From positions 48,245-112,244 of the forward strand of contig NZ_PVBM01000019.1 in NCBI RefSeq assembly GCF_002968575.1: a DNA stretch of 64,000 nucleotides. The letters are read 5' to 3'. Of the stretch, positions 9,590-18,445 are shown piece by piece. The translations under genes and the position numbers were made by a program. The notes beneath the pieces were generated by a model that was given only the letters and a program-made list of their open reading frames with translations, did no database searches and was not told the origin of the DNA. The stretch is from Neorhizobium huautlense. Lineage in GTDB: Bacteria; Pseudomonadota; Alphaproteobacteria; Rhizobiales; Rhizobiaceae. Position 1 is the first letter of the stretch. Every line of letters starts with the position of its first letter.

Positions 9590-10035
9590 TTCTTCAGTTC
9601 CAACGGGATCGTCACCCCTGGCGCATTTGTGTCATCACCTGAATTTCCCGCATTAAAGACGAGTGCTATCTTCGTGACGCCTGCAGGAATGACACCGGGA
9701 AAAATAAGATCGCCTTCCATCGTCGTCCCGTTGACGACCCTCATCCACTTGTTGTCTGCGATCTGGCGCATGTGCAGGCGGTCCTGCTCCCCGTCGCCCC
9801 AGGATATGTAGGCGTTCTCCTGATCGTTCATGTTGACGAAGTTGGTCTTGTGGCTGTCAAAGCTCGCCTGGAGGCGAACTTTCGTTGCATCACTGCCAAC
9901 GGTTAGGGCCTTGACCTGTACGGTGAGGCCGACCGGCACGCTAACCTGTCCCCCTGATAGCAAGACGTTCTGCTCTTCCGCTAGCGCAATACTGTTGAAG
10001 AACATTGTCGTGATAAAAACCAGATTTTTCAGCAA
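9586..10035 (-). CDS. Secreted protein of unknown function
   Basis: The 149-residue product is predicted to be periplasmic: the N-terminus (LKNLVFITTMFFNSIALAEE) is a good signal peptide, and the rest is a polar, beta-rich stretch without Cys. I chose the TTG start at 10035 because CAGGAGG lies five bases upstream of it. A GTG at 10053 would swallow that ribosome site. No family is recognised. It heads an operon with an OmpA-like protein, so an envelope role is inferred. Confidence 0.7.
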   Translation of the reverse strand: MLKNLVFITTMFFNSIALAEEQNVLLSGGQVSVPVGLTVQVKALTVGSDATKVRLQASFDSHKTNFVNMNDQENAYISWGDGEQDRLHMRQIADNKWMRVVNGTTMEGDLIFPGVIPAGVTKIALVFNAGNSGDDTNAPGVTIPLELKK

Positions 10036-10267
10036 AAACGCCTCCTGCCGCACAAACCGAAAACATCGCTATATCCCCTGGTGACGGAGACGATCGCGAG
10101 TTTCCTTGCTACCTAAGTCGCTCCCTGTTTTCAACGTCGGGCTGTAAAGAGTCGGTACTGGGAGGGGCGGACCCAACTCTCAAATAAGTGGGTGAAGAGC
10201 CCGATGTGGCAGCAGCAAGAATGGCGTGGCGTCGAGCGATCTCGCGCAAAAAACACGCCCCTCCCCC

Positions 10268-11143
10268 TCAAACCTCCTCGAACGAAAGTCCCCAGTCCTC
10301 TTCGCCATACCATTCCTCCCCTTCAGGCGGTGTTTGCCAGCGAAAACTGCGCACCCGGTAGCCCCGTCGGCTCTGGAATGCCTCGGCAAGCCGCTCATGG
10401 CGGCCGGCGGGAGGGGGTTCCTGTCCCTCCGCCCAGACGAAGGAAACCGGCTGCAGGAAGCGCGCGCCGAAGCTTGTCGCCCGCCGCCGGTCGATGAGAA
10501 GAAACCCGGCCCGGCGGGTGAAGCCGGTCGGCTGGCCGTTCTCGATCGCCGGCACGCCGAGTGGAAACAGCAGCCGTCCGCCGATATCAAGATTGTCGAT
10601 CCAGGCTTCGGGCGGGTGGTCGAGCGCGAAATTGGCGTAGATGACATCCGCATCCTCCGTCGGCCATTCGGTCGCATCGCCCGTAAAGACTTCGACCTGA
10701 GGATAGGCGGCAAGGTTCTTTCGCGCGCTTTGCGCCAGTGCCTCGTCATATTCGACCGCGACGATCCGCCCCGAGGGGCCGACAAGCTCGGCGATGATCG
10801 CCGTATAATATCCCGTTCCGGCGCCCAGATGGGCAACCGTCTCCCCTTCCCTGATTCCAAGCGCGTGAAGGGCGCCCGCATGCAGCGAGGGCATGCCGTT
10901 GTTGACGCCGCGCTTGACGTCGATGCCGATCAGCGCGTCCTGATAGAGAACAACGGGATCGCTGGAAGCCAGCTGCCTATAGTTGCGGAAGTCGTTGTAG
11001 AGCCAGGGCGGCGGCCCGACGAAATCCTCCCGCGCGACGGCTGCAAATGCCGACAGCAGCCGGTCGCTGTCGGCAACTCCCGCCTTCGCCAATATCTGCC
11101 TGGCATAAAACTGGCGGTGCAGCGGCGCATCTTCGAAAGCCAT
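10268..11143 (-). CDS. PCMT-like class I methyltransferase
   Basis: The 291-residue protein resembles protein-L-isoaspartate O-methyltransferases. It has NGMPSLHAGALHALGIREGE before the SAM-binding motif HLGAGTGYYTAIIAELVG, then VAVEYDEALA and FTGDATEW. The C-terminal third is longer than in canonical Pcm and has no clear match. Substrate may be isoaspartyl residues or something else; the call rests on the SAM fold only. Confidence 0.82.
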   Translation of the reverse strand: MAFEDAPLHRQFYARQILAKAGVADSDRLLSAFAAVAREDFVGPPPWLYNDFRNYRQLASSDPVVLYQDALIGIDVKRGVNNGMPSLHAGALHALGIREGETVAHLGAGTGYYTAIIAELVGPSGRIVAVEYDEALAQSARKNLAAYPQVEVFTGDATEWPTEDADVIYANFALDHPPEAWIDNLDIGGRLLFPLGVPAIENGQPTGFTRRAGFLLIDRRRATSFGARFLQPVSFVWAEGQEPPPAGRHERLAEAFQSRRGYRVRSFRWQTPPEGEEWYGEEDWGLSFEEV

Positions 11144-11294
11144 TCAACACTCCACTTTTACGACACTGCGACGATACGATCTGAAGCCCATAAAATCGTG
11201 ACAGGTCATGGATCCTTCACCGAAATGAATTGGTTCAACTCAACCTATTCGTTTAGACCGGGCAATCACAGAACAAAATGTTGGAAACACCCTC

Positions 11295-12212
11295 ATGGCT
11301 ACCGATACCATTCCGGCTCCCGTCAAGAACGAGGATACGCCGCGCGGCTTCGCTTTCGGGCTGGCAGCCTATTTCCTGTGGGGGTTCCTGCCGATCTACA
11401 TGAAGGCCGTCGCCCACATTCCGGCGCTGGAGGTGCTTTCCCACCGTGTGATCTGGTCTGTACCTGTCGCCGGCATCGTGCTGCTGGCCCTCGGTCGCAC
11501 GGGCGACCTTAAGGCCGCGATCCGCTCGCCCAGAACGCTGGCGATGGCCGGCCTTACCGCCGCGCTGATCAGCGTCAACTGGATGACCTATATCTGGGCA
11601 ATCAGCGTCGGTCGCGCGCTCGATACCGCGCTCGGCTATTTCATCAATCCGCTCTTCAGCATCTTCCTGGCAGCGGTGCTGCTGAAGGAAAAGCTTTCCG
11701 CCGTCCAGCTGGCAGCGATCGGGCTGGTGGCGGCGGCAGTCGCGATCCTCACCATCGATGCGGGCGGACTTCCCTGGGTTTCGCTGATATTGACGGTCAG
11801 CTGGGGATTCTATGCCTTTTTCCGCAAAACCCTGCCGGTCGGGCCTAACCAGGGCTTCTTCCTGGAAGTCGCAATCCTCAGCCTGCCTTGCCTGTTTTAC
11901 ATCATCTATCTCGAAACCAGCGGTCAAGGCCACCTGATGCAGACGGGGCTTTCCGACAGCCTGCTGCTGCTGGTAAGCGGACTGGTGACCGCGGTGCCGC
12001 TGATCATGTATGCCAACGGCGCCAAGCTCCTGACCCTCTCAACGATCGCGATCATGCAATATATCGCGCCGACGATGATCTTCCTGATCGCCGTCTTCAT
12101 CTTCCACGAGCCGCTCAGCCTCGTGAAGCTCGGCGCCTTCGTTCTCATCTGGTCGGCACTTATCATCTACACCTGGTCGATGCGGCGCCAGACGCGCGGC
12201 AGCAGGGCCTGA
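11295..12212 (+). CDS. rarD: RarD-type EamA family transporter
   Basis: The 305-residue protein has ten hydrophobic segments and the RarD hallmarks: GLAAYFLWGFLPIYMK at the first helix, VLSHRVIWSVP, and NWMTYIWAISVGRALDTALG. It is an inner-membrane drug/metabolite transporter of unknown substrate (RarD was named for chloramphenicol sensitivity). The start ATG is preceded by a weak site. The cupin gene follows 17 bases later. Confidence 0.92.
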   Translation: MATDTIPAPVKNEDTPRGFAFGLAAYFLWGFLPIYMKAVAHIPALEVLSHRVIWSVPVAGIVLLALGRTGDLKAAIRSPRTLAMAGLTAALISVNWMTYIWAISVGRALDTALGYFINPLFSIFLAAVLLKEKLSAVQLAAIGLVAAAVAILTIDAGGLPWVSLILTVSWGFYAFFRKTLPVGPNQGFFLEVAILSLPCLFYIIYLETSGQGHLMQTGLSDSLLLLVSGLVTAVPLIMYANGAKLLTLSTIAIMQYIAPTMIFLIAVFIFHEPLSLVKLGAFVLIWSALIIYTWSMRRQTRGSRA

Positions 12213-12229
12213 CCCCTCCGGAGAGAGCC

Positions 12230-12559
12230 ATGCAGATCAGCGATATTCCCTTCGGCACCACCGACTGGAGCGCCGTGCCCAAAACGGAGCACAGTGGCGA
12301 GACCGGCCTTGCCGTCTGGCAGACACGTCATTTCGGCGGCATCAGGGTCCGGATGGTGGAGTATACGCCGGGCTATCTGGCGGACCACTGGTGCGTCAAG
12401 GGCCATATCCTGCTCTGCCTTGAAGGCGAACTGACCACCGAACTAGCCGACGGCCGCATTTTTACCCTGAACCCCGGCATGAGCTATCAGGTGGCAGACG
12501 ACGCCGAGCCGCACCGCTCCTCGACGGAGACCGGCGCGAAACTCTTCATCGTCGACTGA
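12230..12559 (+). CDS. DHCW-motif cupin fold protein
   Basis: The 109-residue single-domain cupin has the ADHWCVKGHILLCLEGE segment with the conserved DHWC and the later GMSYQVADDAEPHRS. These match the small cupin family named after its DHCW motif. The function is unknown. A GGAGAGAG site sits before the ATG. It probably shares a transcript with rarD, 17 bases upstream. Confidence 0.85.
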   Translation: MQISDIPFGTTDWSAVPKTEHSGETGLAVWQTRHFGGIRVRMVEYTPGYLADHWCVKGHILLCLEGELTTELADGRIFTLNPGMSYQVADDAEPHRSSTETGAKLFIVD

Positions 12560-12562
12560 AGC

Positions 12563-12584
12563 CGGGTTCTCGCGCCAGAGCCCG
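12563..12584. terminator. Convergent hairpin, possible bidirectional terminator
   Basis: CGGGTTCT and AGAGCCCG can pair (eight pairs, one G-U) around a six-base loop. It lies between the convergent cupin and LOG genes. There is no T tract, so the call is tentative. Confidence 0.35.
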
Positions 12585-12590
12585 CACGTC

Positions 12591-13196
12591 TCACAGACGC
12601 GAAATCACCGACTCCTCGCCGCCCAGGCGGCCGCGGTCCTGGCCATGTTCGAGGATCGCCGGGACGATATCCTCGATATCGGGAATGACGAGCGGCTGCA
12701 CGAGATGAGCGCGGTGGATGAAGCCCTGTTCGCGCATGTGATGGATGAGGTCCAGCATCGGGTCCCAGAAGCCGCCGATATTGGCAAAAACCATCGGTTT
12801 TTCGTGCCGGCCAAGCTGCGCCCAGGTCATGATCTCGACGATCTCCTCCAGCGTGCCGATGCCGCCCGGAAGGGTCACGAAAGCGTCGGAGCGCTCGAAC
12901 ATCTTGTGCTTGCGGGCATGCATGTCCTCGGTCACGATCAATTCGTCGAGCTGACCCAGCGAATGACGGGTCGCCTCCATATCGACAAGAAATTCGGGAA
13001 TGATGCCGGTAACCTGACCGCCGCTCGACAGAACGCCGGCCGCGACCGCGCCCATGATGCCCTTGGTGCCTCCGCCATAAACCAGCCGAAGCCCGTGGGC
13101 GGCAATGGATTTCCCGAGCGCGCGGCCCGCCGCGATATAGGCGGGGTCACGTCCGGGTTGCGAGCCGCAATAGACGCAGATGGATCGAATCGGCAC
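12591..13196 (-). CDS. LOG family protein (cytokinin riboside monophosphate phosphoribohydrolase-like)
   Basis: The 201-residue protein is a TIGR00730/LOG Rossmann-fold enzyme. It begins ICVYCGSQPGRDPAY and has VYGGGTKGIMGAVA and LPGGIGTLEEIVEIMTW, the conserved PGGxGTxxE active-site motif. Known members hydrolyse nucleotide monophosphates such as cytokinin riboside 5'-monophosphate to the free base and ribose 5-phosphate. In bacteria they are often mislabelled lysine decarboxylase. Which nucleotide is used here is unknown. Confidence 0.92.
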   Translation of the reverse strand: MPIRSICVYCGSQPGRDPAYIAAGRALGKSIAAHGLRLVYGGGTKGIMGAVAAGVLSSGGQVTGIIPEFLVDMEATRHSLGQLDELIVTEDMHARKHKMFERSDAFVTLPGGIGTLEEIVEIMTWAQLGRHEKPMVFANIGGFWDPMLDLIHHMREQGFIHRAHLVQPLVIPDIEDIVPAILEHGQDRGRLGGEESVISRL

Positions 13197-13408
13197 AAGT
13201 TTTCTCCGTCACGCATTCAAAGGGAGGCATAGGCATGCCCGAATGTCGAAATTGACGGGAAACACCCGGAAGAGCAAGGGTTTATACCGTGAAAAGCTTG
13301 TGAAGACAGGAGGAAAGGGTTAATCCGAATATGCGACGCTAGGCCTAGTTCCTTTGATCCGGATCCTTCTGCCGGAAGGACTTTTGAGGCCCGTCGGGAG
13401 AGACATTG

Positions 13409-15187
13409 ATGATAAAAAACCGTGCGGGCTTGCTGGCCCTGATCGTACTTGCCGCTGCATCGCTTCTGATGGTGTTCTTCGTATTGCCGAGGATCAGCCA
13501 GGACGCAAAGCCGATCGGCGAAGCGATCAATGCCGCAGGCGACGCCGTTAAGGAAGCAATCACCGATCCGCAGCAGACGGCCAAGGCGCCGGAAGCGCCC
13601 AAGACGGGCGATCAGGCGGCGGCTTCTGCCTCATCCTCTTCCACAAAACCCGACGCTGCAGCCTCGTCCACGCAACCGGCCACCCAGGCTGCGGCTGCGA
13701 CACCCTCCTTCGACGTGCTGCGCGTCGAACCGGACGGCTCGACCGTGATCGCGGGCCGCGCCCAGCCGAATTCCAAGCTTGAAATCACCAATGGTGCCGC
13801 CGTCATTGCCAAAGTCGATGTCGGCCCGAGCGGCGATTTCGCGGTCGTGCTCGACAATCCGCTGCCGCCCGGCGACCACCAGCTCGTGCTGAAGGCGATC
13901 GGCAAAGACGGCACCGCCGTCACGTCGGAAGAGACCGCGACCGTTTCCGTTCCCGCCGACAAGAGCGGCGAGCTGCTTGCCATGGTGACCAAACCGGGCA
14001 AGGCAAGCCGGGTGATGACCATGCCGGGGCAGAACCCGGCCTCTCCGTCGCAGCCCCAGGCATCGCAGCCAGGAGCCGGCCTGCCGGCGACGATCTCTCC
14101 CGCGTCTGCGCCCGCCGCTGCGGTCTCCGATGCCGCCGGAGCGCTGCCTGGCCTGCCTGCAGCCTCCTCGAACCTTGCCTCCTCGGCACCGAATGTCGGC
14201 GCTGCCTCGCCCGTCCCCGACAACGGCGCTTCCGCCGATCTGCGGGTGACCGCCGTCGAGATCGAAGGCGCCAAGCTTTTCATCGCCGGCGTCGCGAAAC
14301 CGGGAGCGTCCCTTCGCGGCGAGGCCGACGGCAAGCCGGTAGGCAATGCGAAGGCCGGCCAGGACGGCAGCTTCGTGATCGAGGGGCTGACGGACCTTTC
14401 GGTCGGCGATCACCGGATCAGCGTCGAATCCCTTTCTGCCGCCGGCCAGGCGCTGTTGCGCGTCGAAGTGCCGTTCAACCGCCCGGCGGGCGAACAGGTT
14501 GCCGCAGTTGCCGGCTCGTCGGTCTCGACCTCGATGAGCGGTGTCGATGGCGGCGCCTTCGACAAGCTGCGCAGCGAGACGGCCCGCGCCTTCAACCTCC
14601 TCAAGGGCCTCTATGAGGGAGGCAAGACGCCGACAGCCGAAGAGGTCGCCGCCGCCCGCTCAGCCACCGGCATCGCGCTGAAGTCGCTGGCAGAATATCA
14701 GCTGCCGGCAGACGCATCGGCCGCCGCCCGTCCGATCACCGACGCCGCCGCCAAGGACGCCGCAGCGGCACTGGCGGCGCTCGACGCCTTGCCGAAAGAT
14801 GCGGCAACCTTTGGCGCCGGCCTCAATCAGATCGCCGGCATGGTCGGCAAGGCGGTCGGTCCTGTCATCGCCTACCAGCTCAAGAGCGGTGCCGAAATGG
14901 CTGCCGCCGGCACAGGCGACACTGCCGGCGCCAAGACGATCCAGCAGGCGCCGCTCACCCAGAGCGAGCGCAACTCCGTGATCATCCGCCGCGGCGACAC
15001 GCTGTGGCAGATTTCCCGCCGCCTCTACGGCCAGGGCGTCCGCTACACGACGATCTACCTCGCCAACCAGGATCAGATCGGCAACCCGGACATCATCCAG
15101 CCAGGCCAGATCTTCGGCGTGCCGGAGGAGTACCGCCCCGATTCGGAAGAGCTGCATCGGCAGCGCCTGCGCCCGAAGCGATCGTAA
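13409..15187 (+). CDS. LysM peptidoglycan-binding protein with Ig-like repeats
   Basis: The 592-residue protein has an N-terminal membrane anchor (residues 8-27) followed by long Ala/Ser/Pro-rich linkers. Two Ig-like segments have matching layouts: VEPDGSTVIAGRAQPNSKLE...GDFAVVLDNPLPPGDHQL and VEIEGAKLFIAGVAKPGASL...GSFVIEGLTDLSVGDHRI. The C-terminus is a LysM domain (VIIRRGDTLWQISRRLYGQG...YLANQDQIGNPDIIQPGQ). It is a rhizobial envelope protein that should bind peptidoglycan from the inner membrane. A TTG sits just before the ATG; ATG is preferred after GGGAGAG. Confidence 0.85.
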   Translation: MIKNRAGLLALIVLAAASLLMVFFVLPRISQDAKPIGEAINAAGDAVKEAITDPQQTAKAPEAPKTGDQAAASASSSSTKPDAAASSTQPATQAAAATPSFDVLRVEPDGSTVIAGRAQPNSKLEITNGAAVIAKVDVGPSGDFAVVLDNPLPPGDHQLVLKAIGKDGTAVTSEETATVSVPADKSGELLAMVTKPGKASRVMTMPGQNPASPSQPQASQPGAGLPATISPASAPAAAVSDAAGALPGLPAASSNLASSAPNVGAASPVPDNGASADLRVTAVEIEGAKLFIAGVAKPGASLRGEADGKPVGNAKAGQDGSFVIEGLTDLSVGDHRISVESLSAAGQALLRVEVPFNRPAGEQVAAVAGSSVSTSMSGVDGGAFDKLRSETARAFNLLKGLYEGGKTPTAEEVAAARSATGIALKSLAEYQLPADASAAARPITDAAAKDAAAALAALDALPKDAATFGAGLNQIAGMVGKAVGPVIAYQLKSGAEMAAAGTGDTAGAKTIQQAPLTQSERNSVIIRRGDTLWQISRRLYGQGVRYTTIYLANQDQIGNPDIIQPGQIFGVPEEYRPDSEELHRQRLRPKRS

Positions 15188-15732
15188 CCGGCCGCCTGCG
15201 TCCCAACCGTTGAAGAGACACCCTTCCGGCCTTGCCGGGAGGGGATAAATTTCCGGCGCTCCAAAATTCTTTCGTCACGTCTCAATCGCTTAACGGCTTT
15301 TTCTTCCCCACCTCGTCCCCGCCTTCCGGACTTGCGCAACAATCATAGCGTCATCGGATGGGAAATCGGGTTCCGGAACCGGTCGCATCCACGGGTTCGA
15401 AACTCGGTTTCCGATGACGGCTGCGCAAGGCGAAAACGGAGGGCTGGGAAATCCTCCGAAAAGCGCCAGACGCAGCCGGGGCAGGCGGAAAGCCTGAAAT
15501 ACCAATACCCCGAATACCCCGCTTGCCCCATTCCCCATTCCACCGCCCCGGAGATGTCCGGCGCGGATGAAGGTGTTTGCACCTTCCTGGCTGGAACAAG
15601 GCAAAACGATGCAACTCAGCAAGACGTTGCCAGCAACGCAGATCCCGACGATTGCGGCCTATGCCTGCTTCAAATAGCTTGCCGATCGCCCGCCCGCCGC
15701 TCCAGGCCGGTGCTCAAGCAGGAGAGCCAAAG
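15188..15732. other. 545-base intergenic region
   Basis: No ORF here has a convincing start, ribosome site or family match. The strand bias and codon use of the short ORFs do not look coding. A hairpin follows the LysM gene at 15221. A GGTTCGAAAC-like piece near 15394 is not part of a tRNA. Promoter signals for the downstream VOC gene are not obvious. Confidence 0.5.
15221..15244 (+). terminator. Hairpin after the LysM gene
   Basis: CCCTTCCGGC and GCCGGGAGGG pair over ten positions with one G-U and a three-base loop. It begins 33 bases after the LysM-protein stop. The following bases (GATAAATTT) are A/T-rich but not a clean T tract. Confidence 0.45.
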
Positions 15733-16137
15733 ATGAACCAGACACTCGCGCTGATCGCCCTTGTCGTTCGCGACTATGACGAGGCGATCGACTTCTACGT
15801 CAACAAACTGGGCTTCGTCCTGATGGAAGACACCTATCAGCCGGAACAGGACAAGCGATGGGTGGTCGTCAAGCCGCAAGGAGCCGGCAGCACGTCGCTG
15901 CTGCTTGCCCGCGCCTCCACGGCCCATCAGAGCGAATACATCGGCGACCAGGCTGGCGGCCGGGTTTTCCTGTTCCTGCGCACGGACGATTTTTGGCGGG
16001 ACTACAACAACCTGGTGGGAGGCGGCATCGAATTTGTCCGGGAGCCGAAGGAGGCCGACTACGGAATCGTGGCAGTCTTCAAGGACCTCTACGGCAACCT
16101 GTGGGATCTGATTGAGTTTACGGACGGGAGAGCGTGA
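15733..16137 (+). CDS. VOC family protein
   Basis: The 134-residue VOC domain protein starts LALIALVVRDYDEAIDFYVN and ends with FKDLYGNLWDLIEF, the expected metal-ligand strands. The sequence GGRVFLFLRTDDFWRDYNN in the middle is typical of a glyoxalase-superfamily subgroup common in proteobacteria. A GGAGAG site precedes the ATG. The reaction is unknown. It stands alone, with a 545-base gap upstream. Confidence 0.87.
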   Translation: MNQTLALIALVVRDYDEAIDFYVNKLGFVLMEDTYQPEQDKRWVVVKPQGAGSTSLLLARASTAHQSEYIGDQAGGRVFLFLRTDDFWRDYNNLVGGGIEFVREPKEADYGIVAVFKDLYGNLWDLIEFTDGRA

Positions 16138-16286
16138 ACCTCCACCGCTGCTGTCGCCCAACTCGGGTTTGGCATTACATCTCCCGAACGGAACGTCCGC
16201 TCGGCGGATAACGCAAAGGCACTACTGGACATCGACAATGGTGAGTATGTATCAGTCTGCCATTCTTACAACTTGTGAGGACAATG

Positions 16287-16871
16287 ATGAGCCTTTTCAG
16301 GCGTACTCTTCTGGCCGCCGCGTTATTGCCCACGATCGCCCAAGCAGCGGACTGCCCGTCGTCGAAAACGGCAAAGAACGGTTTCATACTCGGGCGCCTT
16401 GAAGCGCTGAGTGAATTTCGGAAAACTAAAGGACCCCTTGTCCAAATAATCACCTCTTTTGGTGGACCGGACAAGCAGATCGTCTATTCGTTCGAAGGAC
16501 TGTTCGATCTTTCCCTTGAGGATCGAAAGGAAAGATATGCCAGATATCCCCTATCGGATCTGAGCAACATCCTTCCCCTCAAGAAGGGTGATCGTCATAC
16601 TATCAATTTCGTGCCCTTTGACGCGAAGCGATCAGCGGACGACTGGGTGCTGGAACTCACCGTTACAGCAGAGGAAACGGTCGCCCTCGGTCGCTGCAAG
16701 TATGACGTGTTTCGTGTAAAACAGGAAACAAAGCAGAACGGGAGGACGACCGAAAACCTGAGCGTTCTTTATTCACCCGATCTTCATGTGACCCTTGCAA
16801 AGATCTATGACGAAGGCACCAGCAACCAAGTCATCGTCAGCTACGAGCACATCCGACCTTTGGTGCGTTGA
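16287..16871 (+). CDS. Secreted protein of unknown function
   Basis: The 194-residue product has a classical signal peptide (SLFRRTLLAAALLPTIAQA, cut before ADCPS). The mature part has two Cys residues that could form a disulfide, and alternating polar strands. No family is recognised. I chose ATG at 16287 because GAGG lies six bases upstream; an ATG three bases earlier and a GTG at 16275 are also in frame. It is monocistronic. Confidence 0.7.
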   Translation: MSLFRRTLLAAALLPTIAQAADCPSSKTAKNGFILGRLEALSEFRKTKGPLVQIITSFGGPDKQIVYSFEGLFDLSLEDRKERYARYPLSDLSNILPLKKGDRHTINFVPFDAKRSADDWVLELTVTAEETVALGRCKYDVFRVKQETKQNGRTTENLSVLYSPDLHVTLAKIYDEGTSNQVIVSYEHIRPLVR

Positions 16872-16986
16872 AAAGACCAGGTCTGCGATCAGGCGCTCCC
16901 CAATGTTTGGCAGGCTGGAAGCCTTGATCGGTCCCTTCCTGGCAACGCGCCGTCCTTGAGGCTTGCGCTGGATCTGCGCCCGGCGC

Positions 16987-17700
16987 TCACATTTCCCCCA
17001 GAAGCTCCCGATACTCCTCCTCGGGCCTGCCATAGGCGTCCCGGGCATAATCCTTCATCGCCTCGCGGTTTTTGATGACGATAAGGCCGCGTTCGGAACG
17101 GATGAACCCGTTTCCTTCCAGCACATGAAGAGCCGTGGTGACGCTCGGACGTCTAACCGCCAGCATCAGCGCGATGTACTCGTGGGTGATAGCCAGTTCC
17201 GACCCGCCGACACGATCCTGCGCCATCAGCAGCCATCGCGCCAGCCGCTCATCGACCTGATGCACAGCATTGGAGAGGGCGGTATAACTCACTTGAGTGG
17301 CCAGAACATGTACTGATTTCGCCAGCAGGTCCGCGAAGGGGCGGCTTTTTGCAAGCGCATGCCCAAAGGTCGCAATGTCGAGGCGGTGACCCCAACCTGG
17401 AGACTGAATTAGGACTTCATGCAAACTTTTCGCGCTGCTCACAGAGGGCGGCGTTGGGGCAAATCCATCTCGCCCCAACATTCCGGCTTCCGCCTTCTGT
17501 CCCTCTGCTGAAACCGAGACAATCGAGGCAAGCCCGCTTTCGAGAAAGTAGACATGTTCGATACTTCCCCCAGCTGGCGCAAGAAGAAAGTCTTTGGGGA
17601 GCTCGATCCTCTCCAGAGAAGACGAAAATAGTGAAAGCTCCGTGTCCGGAAGCAATCGAAGAAGTCTGTTCTTGAAATTGGAATTTTGCGGCGACGGCAT
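16987..17700 (-). CDS. Crp/Fnr family transcriptional regulator
   Basis: The 237-residue protein has an N-terminal cyclic-nucleotide-binding-like beta roll (FLLAPAGGSIEHVYFLESG, VSVSAEGQKAEAGMLGRDGF) and a C-terminal winged helix-turn-helix (ITHEYIALMLAVRRPSVTTALHV is the HTH region, residues about 175-197). No FNR-type Cys cluster is present, so it is not an oxygen sensor of that type. The ATG at 17700 has GGAGGG upstream; a GTG at 17715 is less likely. It is divergent from a lone receiver-domain gene, 193 bases apart. Confidence 0.9.
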   Translation of the reverse strand: MPSPQNSNFKNRLLRLLPDTELSLFSSSLERIELPKDFLLAPAGGSIEHVYFLESGLASIVSVSAEGQKAEAGMLGRDGFAPTPPSVSSAKSLHEVLIQSPGWGHRLDIATFGHALAKSRPFADLLAKSVHVLATQVSYTALSNAVHQVDERLARWLLMAQDRVGGSELAITHEYIALMLAVRRPSVTTALHVLEGNGFIRSERGLIVIKNREAMKDYARDAYGRPEEEYRELLGEM

Positions 17701-17893
17701 AGTCTTGCCCTCCACTGGGGCAAGAGTAAATGCATCTCCTAGTCGCCCGCGCCCTTTTTATTCAAAGCAGACGATGACGATCCATATATCAACAATGAGG
17801 CCGAATGAAGCGCTCCGTACGACACCGGACTAAGCCGGACCTGCGATAGGAAGACAATTATATTCGATGCGATAATAAGAGGTATCAGCCGCT

Positions 17894-18262
17894 ATGAAGC
17901 GCCCCACGATCCTACTGCTGGAAGATCAGCCGCTTGTTTCTTGGGACGTTGAGGAAATGCTACGCGATGCAGGTTTGGGCGAGGCAGTGATGATGGCTTC
18001 GTGTCGCGATGCGGAGGCCTGGCTGGTTGACAGATCACCGGACGCGGCCGTCCTGGACATCTTCCTGCGCGACGGCGAATGCGTTGAAATCGCGGAAACC
18101 CTCGTGAGGCGCAATATTCCCTTTGTCGTCCACAGCGCCCACAGCGAGCCGTCCGACGCCCACGCCGTGTTTCTCCACGGTCAGTGGATTTCCAAGCCGG
18201 CCGACCCGACCGAATTGCTCCACGCCATCCGCTTGTGCCTGCTGCAGGCTCATTGCGCCTGA
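17894..18262 (+). CDS. Single-domain response regulator (receiver only)
   Basis: The 122-residue protein is a CheY-like receiver without an output domain. It has an acidic start (LLLEDQPLVSW), the phosphoacceptor Asp in AVLDIFLRDGE (about residue 55), a conserved Thr/Ser at VVHSAHS and the Lys in ISKPAD. Such rhizobial proteins usually act by phosphotransfer with an unlinked histidine kinase. No kinase is adjacent. It is divergent from the Crp/Fnr regulator, which may control it. Confidence 0.88.
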   Translation: MKRPTILLLEDQPLVSWDVEEMLRDAGLGEAVMMASCRDAEAWLVDRSPDAAVLDIFLRDGECVEIAETLVRRNIPFVVHSAHSEPSDAHAVFLHGQWISKPADPTELLHAIRLCLLQAHCA

Positions 18263-18445
18263 GGAACAAAGCTCCACCCGCTTTCTGCCTGGCGGACGGC
18301 TGAGGTTCACACACCTCCCCCGCAAGGGCCCTGTACCGCAATAGCGAGCCGGAGGGCCGCATGTTTCATCAAACCGTCATTGCAACATTCTCCTCCGACC
18401 CTTATGTGCCGGGTGGCGTTTTGACGCGCCCTCGCGGAGACTTTC

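Noticed and set aside
15391..15407. T-loop-like piece (GGGTTCGAAACTC)
   Set aside because: No acceptor, D or anticodon arms can be fitted around it, so it is not a tRNA.
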